Shown here piece after piece: positions 42,137 to 50,986 of a DNA stretch of 64,000 nt (position 1 is its first letter; every line of letters begins with the position of its first letter). The notes beneath the pieces were generated by a model. It saw only the letters and a program-made list of their open reading frames with translations, was not told the origin of the DNA and did no database searches. A program made the translations under genes and the position numbers. Source of the DNA: Pseudomaricurvus sp. HS19 (lineage in GTDB: Bacteria; Pseudomonadota; Gammaproteobacteria; Pseudomonadales; Cellvibrionaceae); assembly GCF_009857815.1 (NCBI RefSeq), contig NZ_WVVW01000001.1, forward strand, positions 682,001-746,000, written 5' to 3'.

Positions 42137-42448
42137 ATGATCGATACTAATTTGTCTGCCCTGCACAAACAGAGCCTACGTAACCGCAAGCACCAATCCA
42201 CCGCCCACCAGTGTGGCTGTTTCTTTTGTCTGTCGATCTTTGACGCATCACGGGTTACGCAATTCTGGGACGACGAGACCACAGCCGTCTGCCCGCTTTG
42301 CGGTATCGACAGTGTGATTTATGACAGCCAGGTTGAAAGCCTGACACCAGGCCTGCTGCAGGCCCTGAAACGGTACGCGTGGAACGATCTTATCGATGCT
42401 GACACAACCGATGTCCGGGTTGTTTATCAATCCGTAGATGTGAGCTGA
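42137..42448 (+). CDS. Small zinc-ribbon-like cytoplasmic protein
   Basis: 103 residues. Two cysteine pairs, CGCFFC near residue 26 and CPLCG near 52, can hold one zinc ion. The stretch CGCFFCLSIFDASRVTQFWDD-TAVCPLCGIDSVI matches a widespread small cytoplasmic protein family of unknown role. It follows yfbR by 90 bases on the same strand. Confidence 0.75.
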   Translation: MIDTNLSALHKQSLRNRKHQSTAHQCGCFFCLSIFDASRVTQFWDDETTAVCPLCGIDSVIYDSQVESLTPGLLQALKRYAWNDLIDADTTDVRVVYQSVDVS

Positions 42449-42530
42449 GTCTTACGCAACGACGGTTCGCACCTTGCAGGTTTGCTCCTCGAAGGTTCAC
42501 CTCTCAAAGGACTACGGAGAGATACAGATC

Positions 42531-42707
42531 ATGAATTCACGAGATACTTTTCACGTGAACTGTAACAGCACATGCCTGACGGGCAGGATTATCCATAGAG
42601 ATGCTGCTGACATTCGCATTGAAATGACTGCCCCCTACCCCGGTTTGAGAGCCGCTCGCCATATCCCCTGGTTCGCCAGGCACTGCAACAACATGTTAAC
42701 GGAATAA
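42531..42707 (+). CDS. Hypothetical small protein
   Basis: 58 codons from ATG 42531, preceded by CGGAGAG 15-9 bases upstream. The product (MNSRDTFHVNCNSTCLTG...) has two cysteines and no recognised domain. Short length and lack of a known family make this tentative. A 10-bp hairpin follows. Confidence 0.4.
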   Translation: MNSRDTFHVNCNSTCLTGRIIHRDAADIRIEMTAPYPGLRAARHIPWFARHCNNMLTE

Positions 42708-42728
42708 GGGGATCGAACCGCTGAAGTG

Positions 42729-42758
42729 CTGTTGCTCCGGATCTACCAGGAGCAACAG
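42729..42758. other. 10-bp perfect hairpin
   Basis: CTGTTGCTCC and GGAGCAACAG around a 10-base loop, between convergent small genes. There is no T-run, so it is probably a weak or Rho-assisted transcript end rather than a strong terminator. Confidence 0.45.
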
Positions 42759-42794
42759 GCTACCCTTTCGCCATAACCTGCGACCTGCGTGCAG

Positions 42795-43394
42795 TTACTG
42801 CTTATGCGATTCGTCCATCGCACCCCGAAGCCGCTTGCCCCAATCATCAAACAGTGACTTGAGGTCATCCAGCGCAGTGAGGTCAGTGCGCTCATGATAG
42901 GCCTCCCCCACCTGTTGTGGTCCTTCCAGAATGGCCACCAGTTTATTGGTGATGGAATCGCGCAGGGTCACCTGCATGGTGAGCTCGCCGGTACCCTTGG
43001 TGACCACCTCATCTTCCGGCAAGGCGTAGGGAGTCAGGCTGATGATGTAGACGGTGACCTCGAGCGCTTTGGCTTCGGGGGCCGATACGATCTTGTAGCC
43101 ACCGTTACCGGCGATGTGTTCATCGGCAGCTGCGCGAAACGCCTTTTGCATGGCCTTCACACCTTCAGGCTTGATCTCCCAACGGGTTGGATTGCGATCG
43201 GCGCCTTCGACCCAGGCCGGGGGAACCATTTTGGCACTGGCGATGTTCAGGTCATCCAGGAATATGGTGTCATAGTTGGCGAGGCTCATCTCGGGATTGC
43301 GATAGATGACTTCGAGGGTCTGGGAAAAAGCCTGCGCAGCGGGAACCAGGAGTGCCAACAGGAAAAAATATCGGGTGAGGCGACGCTGTACCAT
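42795..43394 (-). CDS. Secreted DUF3313-like protein
   Basis: 199 residues. A signal peptide (RYFFLLALLVPAAQAFS) precedes a beta-rich domain. The core YRNPEMSLANYDTIFLDDLNIA and the ALEVTVYIISLTPYALP region resemble DUF3313-type lipoproteins, which are exported and of unknown function. There is no lipobox cysteine here. A GGAGGAATT six bases before ATG 43394 fixes the start. Confidence 0.65.
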   Translation of the reverse strand: MVQRRLTRYFFLLALLVPAAQAFSQTLEVIYRNPEMSLANYDTIFLDDLNIASAKMVPPAWVEGADRNPTRWEIKPEGVKAMQKAFRAAADEHIAGNGGYKIVSAPEAKALEVTVYIISLTPYALPEDEVVTKGTGELTMQVTLRDSITNKLVAILEGPQQVGEAYHERTDLTALDDLKSLFDDWGKRLRGAMDESHKQ

Positions 43395-43603
43395 GTTTTG
43401 AATTCCTCCATTATCCAACAGCTTGGTTTGTCCTTAACTGATGGTAGAAGAAACCATCTCGCTGTCAAAGTAAAGCGGTTATGACACGCACGCGCCCGGC
43501 GGCGCTGCAGCGCCGATACCACTGTAGAGTCCGCTTTCATCCCTGCTATGATGGCATTCATCAAACCAGCTCCACCTGCTGCAACCACCGGAGTTACAAC
43601 CAG

Positions 43604-44269
43604 ATGTCCACCATGGCAACCACCGTCGAGCCCCTGAGCCACAGTATCCTCGCCATCACTTACTTCGGGGATATTGTGTTTGCGGTCAGTGGCGCTCTCA
43701 CCGCCTCCCGCTACCGTATGGACGTACTGGGGTTTGTACTGATCGGGGTGATTACCGGAATTGGTGGTGGCACCACCCGTGACCTGTTGTTGGGACGCAC
43801 GGTATGGTGGACGCAAAATCCGTTTGAGCTGGTGCTTTGTGTGGTTGCAGCACTGGCAACCTTTATCTTTATCAAGCATGACATCAGCCACCGCCGGGGC
43901 ATGATCTGGGCCGATGCCCTGGGTCTGTCAGCTTTCGGGGTTGTGGGTTGTCACATCGCCCTGGAATTTGGCTCGCCGTTTGGCATTGCGGTGTTTATGG
44001 GCATGATCACCGCTACCGGGGGTGGCCTGATCCGTGATGTGCTGACCAACACCCAACCGATGATCCTCTGTGGCCAACCCTACGCCACCGCCGCCCTGCT
44101 CGGCTCTTTCAGTTACGCAACGCTCAAGTATTTCGGTGCGCCAGCAGTGATTTCGGAAATCATTGCCTGCCTGGCCGCTTTTGCCCTCCGGGCTGCGGCC
44201 ATTGTGTTTGACCTGCGTATGGGGCCACCGGGAGAGTTCCTCAAGGTCGGGAAACGTCCTGAGAAGTAG
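43604..44269 (+). CDS. TRIC-type cation channel family membrane protein (YicG/UPF0126)
   Basis: 221 residues with seven hydrophobic helices arranged as two repeats, each with a GIGGGTTRDLLLG or ATGGGLIRDVLTN motif, the hallmark of UPF0126/YicG proteins. Bacterial relatives of the TRIC channel may conduct potassium; some are linked to glycine transport. Start at ATG 43604 gives a product that begins just before the first helix. The end overlaps the convergent MFS gene by 29 bases. Confidence 0.85.
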   Translation: MSTMATTVEPLSHSILAITYFGDIVFAVSGALTASRYRMDVLGFVLIGVITGIGGGTTRDLLLGRTVWWTQNPFELVLCVVAALATFIFIKHDISHRRGMIWADALGLSAFGVVGCHIALEFGSPFGIAVFMGMITATGGGLIRDVLTNTQPMILCGQPYATAALLGSFSYATLKYFGAPAVISEIIACLAAFALRAAAIVFDLRMGPPGEFLKVGKRPEK

Positions 44270-45695
44270 CGTCGTCACCCCACTCCCCTGCCGAGGGCGC
44301 CCTGCCCTCGCCCTGTGCCGACAAAAACAGGTACAACACGAAGACAATGAATATTCCCCCGGCGATGTAGCCCATGGCCAGCTGATAGGAGAAGCGATCC
44401 GGGAAGAAACCACCACCCTGCGGGTCGGCCACTGTCGAGACCGTCAGCAATCCGGCCACCACCTGGGCGCCAATGCCGGATGCAGTGCCCCGCACCACAG
44501 TCATCATTCCGATCGCTTCACTGGTGCGATCCATCGGTGCGACCCGGGCGATGATGATCGGCAGCATGGCGTAGAGAAAAGCGCTGGAGATGCCCATGGT
44601 CACCATCAGCAGCAGGATAAACGGGATGGAGGTGTGGTTAATTGCTGCCGCTACCCAGCTGGCACTCAATAACAGGGTGCCGAAGGCCATGCTGATGCGG
44701 ATGCCGTAACGGATCGCAAACCAGCCCGCCACCGGGCCGCCCACCAAGGCCATCAGGGTCTGCGGTTGCAAAATCAGCCCCGACATGGATGCCGACAGCC
44801 CCAACCCCTCTCCTGTTGCCACAGGCTGCTGCAACAGGATCGACCAGATCTGCTGAAACTGATTCCAGGTAAGCCCCAGCAGTGCCGCACACAGCACCAC
44901 CAATAGCAGTTCGCGGTTTTTCAGCAGGCGGATATGCATCAACGGTTTGCTGGCCCGCAGCTCACTCCAGACCCAGCCTGTACCAACAATCAAACCACCG
45001 GCGACCAGCCCCAGGGTGCCGGCATTATCCCAGCCCCAGTCGCCGGACTTTTTCAGGCCCAGCATGATCATGACTACAGCGGGTACAAACAAAATGCCGC
45101 CCAGGTAGTTGGTACCGGATTCGAGTTTTGAGCGTGCGCCCGTTGGAACGCCAACAGCAACGGCAAACCAGGCGAAAATACCGATGGCCGCGTTTACATA
45201 GAAGATCCAATGCCAGGTAAAGGTGTCCACCAGCAAACCACCCACCAGAAGCCCAAGGCCCGCTGACACAGTGAGGATGGCGCTGAGGATCCCCAGATAG
45301 ATGGGCAAGACTTTCGAATCCACCTGCTCCCGCAGGATGCCGGCACAGAGTGGAAAGATACCACCGGCGGCGCCCTGCACGATTCGCCCGATAATAACGC
45401 CGGAGAGCGTGGGCCAGAGACTGGCAATCAATGATCCGGTCACACTGATGGCAAGCACCAGCAACAACACCCGTTTGCGACCGTACATATCGCCAATGCG
45501 ACCGAAGATAGCAGCAGAGACAGCCCCTGAAAGCAGGAAGGCGGTAATCGTCCAGCCAACCGCCGAGGGGCTGCCGAAATCCTGAATCATAAAGCGCAGG
45601 GCTGCGAAGGCCATGGAGATTTCGAAGGTGGAGAGAATTTCGGCGGCCACCAAGGCGGCCACGAGCTTGTACTGAAAGTTTTTGAACGTAAGCAT
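44241..45695 (-). CDS. MFS transporter, DHA2 (14-helix) drug exporter type
   Basis: 484 residues from ATG 45695, with about 14 hydrophobic helices. Motif A GRIGDMYGRKRVLL follows helix 2, and the motif GRIVQGAAGGIFPL with AGLGLLVGGLLVDTFTWHWIFYVNAAIG is that of the EmrB/QacA (DHA2) exporters. It probably exports toxic or amphipathic compounds by proton antiport. Neither this start nor an alternative ATG at 45749 has a good ribosome site. It sits next to a TonB-dependent receptor, which may supply the reverse import route for a substrate. Confidence 0.85.
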   Translation of the reverse strand: MLTFKNFQYKLVAALVAAEILSTFEISMAFAALRFMIQDFGSPSAVGWTITAFLLSGAVSAAIFGRIGDMYGRKRVLLLVLAISVTGSLIASLWPTLSGVIIGRIVQGAAGGIFPLCAGILREQVDSKVLPIYLGILSAILTVSAGLGLLVGGLLVDTFTWHWIFYVNAAIGIFAWFAVAVGVPTGARSKLESGTNYLGGILFVPAVVMIMLGLKKSGDWGWDNAGTLGLVAGGLIVGTGWVWSELRASKPLMHIRLLKNRELLLVVLCAALLGLTWNQFQQIWSILLQQPVATGEGLGLSASMSGLILQPQTLMALVGGPVAGWFAIRYGIRISMAFGTLLLSASWVAAAINHTSIPFILLLMVTMGISSAFLYAMLPIIIARVAPMDRTSEAIGMMTVVRGTASGIGAQVVAGLLTVSTVADPQGGGFFPDRFSYQLAMGYIAGGIFIVFVLYLFLSAQGEGRAPSAGEWGDDATSQDVSRP

Positions 45696-45880
45696 ACGCG
45701 GGCTGCCGCCTTTAACTGAATTTATTCTTGTAATGAAGCGCAATGCCATTGAGGGTTACAAGAATCACGCTCTGCCCCAATCGTAAAGCAGGATACGTAA
45801 AATACCAGTCAAATTTGATAAGTAGTTCTGTTCTCTCTACAGCGACAACAAAAGCGTACAGGGTAGGACTTTATGGGGAG

Positions 45881-45909
45881 AAAAAACGCCGGCTGCTGGC
45901 AGCCGGCGA
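45881..45909 (-). terminator. Intrinsic terminator of the TonB-dependent receptor gene
   Basis: CGCCGGCTG-CTGG-CAGCCGGCG lies just after the receptor stop at 45923 on the minus strand, and the flanking AAAAAA reads as TTTTTT in that direction. Confidence 0.8.
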
Positions 45910-45922
45910 AATGGAGCATCGA

Positions 45923-48577
45923 TCAGAAGAAGGACTTGGAGATACCGAACTTGAAGATGCGGCCCATGGTGAAGCCAGCGTAAGGCAGGTTATCACCGGA
46001 CTGTTTCCAGACGGGTGGATCTTCGTCAAAGGCATTATCAATGTTGAAGCGCAAGGTCAGGGAGTCATCCACCTCGTAGGCGACGAAAAGGTTGGTCACC
46101 AGGAAGTCATCTACCTTGGTCTGTCCTTGTGCCGCAGTCGAAGTGTCGAAGCCATTGGTGTAGTTGAAGGTCGCACGGGCCTGCCAGGCACCATACAACC
46201 AACCTACATTCGCGGACAGCGCCAGATCGGACACGCCCTCATCCAGGTTATCTACCCAGCCATCGCCGTTGTTGATCTCGAACTTGCTCTGGTAGTTACC
46301 AGACAGACCGTAATGCATCAGACCTATACGGGTGTCGTGCTCATAGCTAACAGCGAGGTCGAATCCTTGCAGTACAGCCTGGTCAGTATTGGTGGTACGG
46401 CGGTCAACAATAATACCCAGCTGGTTGACGTCGATATTCTGGTACTGATCGGCGTTATCCACGATTGCCAGGAAGCTATCAACTTCCGCCTGAGTGGGGT
46501 TGAAAATGAACTTGTCCGGCTCCGCAAGCACAGCAGACTCCAGCTGAGGGTTAGGAGCACCGAGGATTTGCTCAAACTTAATGTCGTAATAAGTGACACC
46601 AAATTTCAGGCCGTCGATAGGTTCTGCTTCGAATCCGAACGCCCAGGTCTCCGCGGTTTGTGGCAATAGAGTACCGGCACTGGCACCGGTGATCTGCAGC
46701 ACGTTAGTTCGGCCCGGATCACGAACTCCCAGCGGATCAGGCACGGTAGACGCGGTACCGAAAGTTAGGTTACGGATGGTCGCCTGTGACAGGCCATCAA
46801 CCGCAGTCGGTGCGTTGAAGGACTCACCCCAGTGCCCAAAGAAGGACAGACGATCTATCGGCCGGAAGGTGAAACCGACATTGGGGTTAGTTGTGTTGCC
46901 AAAATCACTGTAGTCATCGTTACGCACGGAGAAGGAGACATCCAGGGATTCAAGTACCGGCACCTGCACTTCGGCGAAGAAGGCCTTGATGTCACGACTG
47001 TTGTGACTCGCGTCTATGTTACCGAGGCCACCAATAACCGTTTCTCCCTGCTTCTTGCGTGCCGTATCCTGAGTATACTCTGCGCCGATTGCCATGCGCA
47101 TTTCACCAGCAGGCAGCTCCATGACCGCACCGTCGGCGATGGCGCGTGCCATAAACATCTCCTGGATGGTCTTGGCGCCGTACTCCCAGTTGGTGATGTC
47201 TTTGATCACAGCGGGGTCGGCAGCAGCAATATTCAGAGGATCAAGCTGATTAGCGTTGTAGTACTGATCCAGCTTCTCACGGTTGCTGCCGGGGGCAACG
47301 ATGGAGGTTTCAGAGCGACCGTAGTGAAAGGTCTGGCGTAACTGCCAGCCGCTATCCATGTCGATAATAAACTCCGGTGAGAAACCCCACGTAGAGAACT
47401 CGATCTCCTGGTCCCGGTGTTTGTACGCCGGACTGGCGCCATAGGAGAAGCCTACCGCAGCGACATCGTACAAGTCACCGGGGTTGCCGGGGATCTGTGC
47501 GGTAGCGGGACTCACGCCGCTGATGGTATCGCCCAGTGGGTAACTCTCATAAGTGGTGGTACGCTCGCTGTAGTAGCTCTGCATATTGAACGAGACATTA
47601 TCGTTCAGGTCCTGGCTGATACTCAGCCAGAGGTTCTCTCGCTCCTGTGCGGGAGCCAGAGAGCTGGCATCCTTCGCCGCACAGGGATCGCCCACGGGGG
47701 TAACACCCGCGCCCGGCGCAGCGGGATTGGAGGTCCAGGTAGTCGGCGTGCCACCATAGTTGAAATAGGTAGTGATAGCACCCACCGGCACAATACATTC
47801 AGTATCGTCTGGCTCAATGCCGGAAGCGGTCCACTGGCCACGACGGGCCCAGTCTCTGTCGCGGTTAAGGATGCTGTCACGCTCGACATGGCTTACCGAG
47901 ACCAGAGCCGAACCGCCGTCCCAGCTGGTGCCGCCACTGACTGCCAGATCGTAGGACTCATAGGCGTCACCAGTGCCGTAGCTGACATCGATCTTGGCGC
48001 CTTCCATTTCTTTTTTGGTGATGAAGTTCATTACACCACCTACGGCATCGGCACCGTAGAGGGAGGAGCCACCATCGGTAATGATTTCCACTCTCTCAAT
48101 CACCGCACCAGGAATGATATCGGGATCGATAGAAGCCTGGTCCAGACCAATGGGCGTGATGCGATGGCCATCAACCAGGATCAGTGTGGTGGAGCCGGAG
48201 GCGGAGTTAAAGCCTGGCAGGTTGCGCAGGTTTGGACGGTTAATACCAGTCTGAGCGGCACCTCGCGGGTCCAGCTCGGCTCGGGTGTTAAAGAAGTTGG
48301 TGACCTGCGGTACGGTGGCCAACAGCTCATTGGTGGTGGTGGCACCGGTTGCGGCGATCGCTTCGGAATCGATACCAATGGGCACAGAGCCAGTCGGTTC
48401 GATACCACGAATCAGCGTACCGGTGACGGTCACCTCTTCAATAGTCTTCGGGGGCGCAGAGCTTTCGTTCTGCTGAGCAATAACAGACGTGGACATCAAA
48501 GCCAGAGTGGTGGCACTGATCGCGACCGACAGTGCACGTCTCCGCAGAGGAACCACAAGATTACCGTGCATATGCAT
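45923..48577 (-). CDS. TonB-dependent outer-membrane receptor
   Basis: 884 residues from an ATG preceded by GAGGAAGG. Signal peptide (ALSVAISATTLALMSTSVIAQ), TonB box TIEEVTVTGTLI, plug domain (residues about 65-190, with RPNLRNLPGFNSASGSTTLILVDGHR) and a long beta-barrel ending in an aromatic, KSFF. The plug features VERVEIITDGGSSLYGADAVGGV are classic. This size and plug type is typical of the many receptors of marine gammaproteobacteria that import carbohydrates or other nutrients. No linked enzyme identifies the ligand. Confidence 0.93.
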   Translation of the reverse strand: MHMHGNLVVPLRRRALSVAISATTLALMSTSVIAQQNESSAPPKTIEEVTVTGTLIRGIEPTGSVPIGIDSEAIAATGATTTNELLATVPQVTNFFNTRAELDPRGAAQTGINRPNLRNLPGFNSASGSTTLILVDGHRITPIGLDQASIDPDIIPGAVIERVEIITDGGSSLYGADAVGGVMNFITKKEMEGAKIDVSYGTGDAYESYDLAVSGGTSWDGGSALVSVSHVERDSILNRDRDWARRGQWTASGIEPDDTECIVPVGAITTYFNYGGTPTTWTSNPAAPGAGVTPVGDPCAAKDASSLAPAQERENLWLSISQDLNDNVSFNMQSYYSERTTTYESYPLGDTISGVSPATAQIPGNPGDLYDVAAVGFSYGASPAYKHRDQEIEFSTWGFSPEFIIDMDSGWQLRQTFHYGRSETSIVAPGSNREKLDQYYNANQLDPLNIAAADPAVIKDITNWEYGAKTIQEMFMARAIADGAVMELPAGEMRMAIGAEYTQDTARKKQGETVIGGLGNIDASHNSRDIKAFFAEVQVPVLESLDVSFSVRNDDYSDFGNTTNPNVGFTFRPIDRLSFFGHWGESFNAPTAVDGLSQATIRNLTFGTASTVPDPLGVRDPGRTNVLQITGASAGTLLPQTAETWAFGFEAEPIDGLKFGVTYYDIKFEQILGAPNPQLESAVLAEPDKFIFNPTQAEVDSFLAIVDNADQYQNIDVNQLGIIVDRRTTNTDQAVLQGFDLAVSYEHDTRIGLMHYGLSGNYQSKFEINNGDGWVDNLDEGVSDLALSANVGWLYGAWQARATFNYTNGFDTSTAAQGQTKVDDFLVTNLFVAYEVDDSLTLRFNIDNAFDEDPPVWKQSGDNLPYAGFTMGRIFKFGISKSFF

Positions 48578-48783
48578 GATTGCCTTCCTCACATAGTTAT
48601 AATTATGTAGCTTCCTTTTATGTGTTATGCGCGTTGTGGCCATAGCCAAACGCTTCTTACTTAACTGCCGCCCCGGCGTGCAACCGCATCGGCAATTAAA
48701 TCTCTCTGCGGAGCCCGGTGGTTCCACCGTGGCCCGTTAATATTTTAATAGTCGCTTATCGGTAATCTTGCGAGCTGCCAATA

Positions 48784-50091
48784 CTACCAATGCCGCCTCA
48801 GCTGATAGGCAGCCCGTCGTTCACGGATAATCTGTTCGCGCAGCACGTTACTTACGTGCGCCGTATCTGCTGGCAAATACTTGCGCAACTCGCCGAGCGC
48901 AACCTTTTTCACATTCGGTATCGGTTGTGAATCACAGGCAGTCCAGCGTCCCTGGACTACGCCGCTGGAAAAACCAGCCGTATCCAACCAGTTCGGCACC
49001 CCGGGATCCTGTGACGCCACCACTACCCGCAGCACGTCATCGCTATCGGCTTTTGCCTGAGTTTCATTGAGGCTGCTCTGGTTGTTGTACCAATCCAGTG
49101 TCTGGTAGATCTCGTTAACCAAGATCACAGAGCGATAACGACAGCTGGCAGGCTGTTTAGCTTCAATGATCAGGGCCTCATCATCCTGGAGGTCGTAGAC
49201 ACCTTCGTAGTAAAACTGACCGTCCAGACCACCAATGGCAGCCACATCCAATACCCTGAGCTTGTTGACATAGCCTTGCTGCCGCAGCTTTGAGGCCTGA
49301 TCGACAAACATGGTTGCCATAAACTCGGTCATTTTGGGCAAACGCCGCAAGCGCGCTTCCAGTTCGCTCGCAGACGGCCTCAGTCGACGCACAGGTATAT
49401 CGACCCGTTCAATAGCTATCGCCGGATCAACTTGCTGAGACCAGTCGGAACTGACCTGACGTAACATCAGGCGATAGGTTTTCGGATGTAGCTTCCACCA
49501 GTCACCCTTGTAGCCCTTCGGTCTTTCAGGGCTCAGGAGTACATCAAAGCGGCCCTCCTGATCAGCCGGCAGGCTATCGAGATAGAGATAGTTACGGGTT
49601 TGCCCCGGATGATTCCCGTCACTGCCCGGATCAGCGGGAGAAGGTCCCACCTGACCAATAACCGACATGTTCAGGGATCCTTTGTGCCCACGCAGGCGGT
49701 AGATGCCCCCTGGCGAGATGTCCGCGGCTTTGTAAATCGTGTCAGCGTTAGGCTGACCAACGTTGAGAATTTCTCCAATAGAGGGCAGGAACTGCGGGTG
49801 ATCGCCGTCAGCTCCGAGAGTGGCGAGCGCGGACATGGTAAGTGACTGCAGCAGCAGTCGGGCTACTTCCTGCTGTGCCTGGGGATCGTTACGCTGGTCC
49901 TCTGGCAACTTTGCCAACGTCGCAGCTGGCAGCGCTGCCAACTGCTGCACCAAAGCATCCCAGCCCGGAATAACTTCAGTCTCTGCGGCACCGCCTTTGG
50001 CGAAACATGATGAAGAGATCAGATACCCCACCGCAATCAGGATGGCTAGCCGCTTCAGCCTGGAGGATTTCCCGCTATGACTGATGCTCAC
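48784..50091 (-). CDS. Secreted DUF1214-like protein
   Basis: About 435 residues. The signal peptide (LAILIAVGYLISSSCFA) directs export. The body has LNVGQPNADTIYKAADI and WLDTAGFSSGVVQGRW, patterns of the DUF1254/DUF1214 group, which includes secreted proteins of unknown function in marine bacteria. GTG 50091 after GGTGGGA is chosen; an upstream TTG at 50127 is possible. It lies beside a TonB-dependent receptor, but the direction of any functional link is unclear. Confidence 0.6.
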   Translation of the reverse strand: MSISHSGKSSRLKRLAILIAVGYLISSSCFAKGGAAETEVIPGWDALVQQLAALPAATLAKLPEDQRNDPQAQQEVARLLLQSLTMSALATLGADGDHPQFLPSIGEILNVGQPNADTIYKAADISPGGIYRLRGHKGSLNMSVIGQVGPSPADPGSDGNHPGQTRNYLYLDSLPADQEGRFDVLLSPERPKGYKGDWWKLHPKTYRLMLRQVSSDWSQQVDPAIAIERVDIPVRRLRPSASELEARLRRLPKMTEFMATMFVDQASKLRQQGYVNKLRVLDVAAIGGLDGQFYYEGVYDLQDDEALIIEAKQPASCRYRSVILVNEIYQTLDWYNNQSSLNETQAKADSDDVLRVVVASQDPGVPNWLDTAGFSSGVVQGRWTACDSQPIPNVKKVALGELRKYLPADTAHVSNVLREQIIRERRAAYQLRRHW

Positions 50092-50127
50092 CGTCCCACC
50101 ACACGCGGTCTGCCTGAAAAGCCGCAA

Positions 50128-50986
50128 GCCCGCGCCACAAAACAGAGCAACCCACTGACTGCGCTGTCAATCAACAAATAAAAAAAAGGGCGTGATAGGC
50201 AGGCTGCTGCTAGCAGACGCCGGAGTGGAGGACAGAATGCGCTTGAATGGGCTGTAAACACCGCCCGGGAGTGAACAGACACAACCAACATAGGAAAAGC
50301 CCGATTATCGTGATTATTATGGCTAATTCTTTCTTCTATCAAGGGCGGCGACGCGCTTTATAAACCAAGCCCCAAGCGCTAGCTGCCCAGATCAAGATTC
50401 GCACGTCAGACTCGACTTAACAAAGTCTCTTTTGCATCGAAATTTGGACTTGGCAACGCAAGTACTACACAAGGGACCAGTGAAAGCCCTGAGGGGAATA
50501 CAGGCCATCTGGGAGAAATGCACGCCATTGGCCGCCCTGACACCAGATACTAAATTGGTATGACCAGACTGTAAAGAGGCTTTGATCGATGTGCCAAGAC
50601 TGGTTGAGCGCACCTATTTCCGCCTGGACCGAAAGTGACAAGGCAAAGTAATTGGTCTGGGTTTTTGGTTCACCGGCCAAAAGCCAACCTCACACCCTGC
50701 CTAAAAGTCCACATATATGGACATTGTCGATCATAATGCCTCTGGCAAAAAACAGCAGCCCCCTACTCCGACTTTTGTTTTCCTCCACCAGGCCGCAAAG
50801 AGAAATACGCACACCAGCCCACCGAGCGCCGGGCTGCCAACCAGCTGTCATGAAAGCTCAATACTCCTGAAGCATTCGACGTATAGGGTCGTCTTACACG
50901 CAGGCGCTATGGCGTGCGTCAACTACGCATATTCAACTTTTTTCACCAGTCAGGACGTTTACATTTTCAATAAGGAGTAACACCGC
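50128..50986. other. 859-base region without a supported gene
   Basis: Short open frames occur on both strands, but none has a credible ribosome site plus recognisable product. The stretch is less G+C-rich than its neighbours. A perfect Pho-box half-site CTGTCAT lies at 50845-50851, 136 bases before the alkaline phosphatase start. The next 11-base-spaced half is poorly matched, so phosphate control is only a possibility. Confidence 0.6.

Noticed and set aside
42712-42776. A minus-strand stretch with tRNA-like pieces (GGTAGA and GGTTCGATCCC).
   Set aside because: No acceptor stem or anticodon arm can be drawn and the T-stem does not pair; the resemblance is probably chance.
47417-48610. Plus-strand open frame of almost 400 codons inside the TonB-dependent receptor gene.
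   Set aside because: The receptor on the minus strand is complete with plug and barrel motifs; the other frame is a shadow.
50845-50862. A full Pho box before the phosphatase.
   Set aside because: Only the first half (CTGTCAT) matches; the second half agrees at just two of seven positions, so I report only a half-site.
50392-50980. Several short open frames in the gap before the phosphatase.
   Set aside because: No good ribosome sites, no known families, and they overlap each other on both strands.
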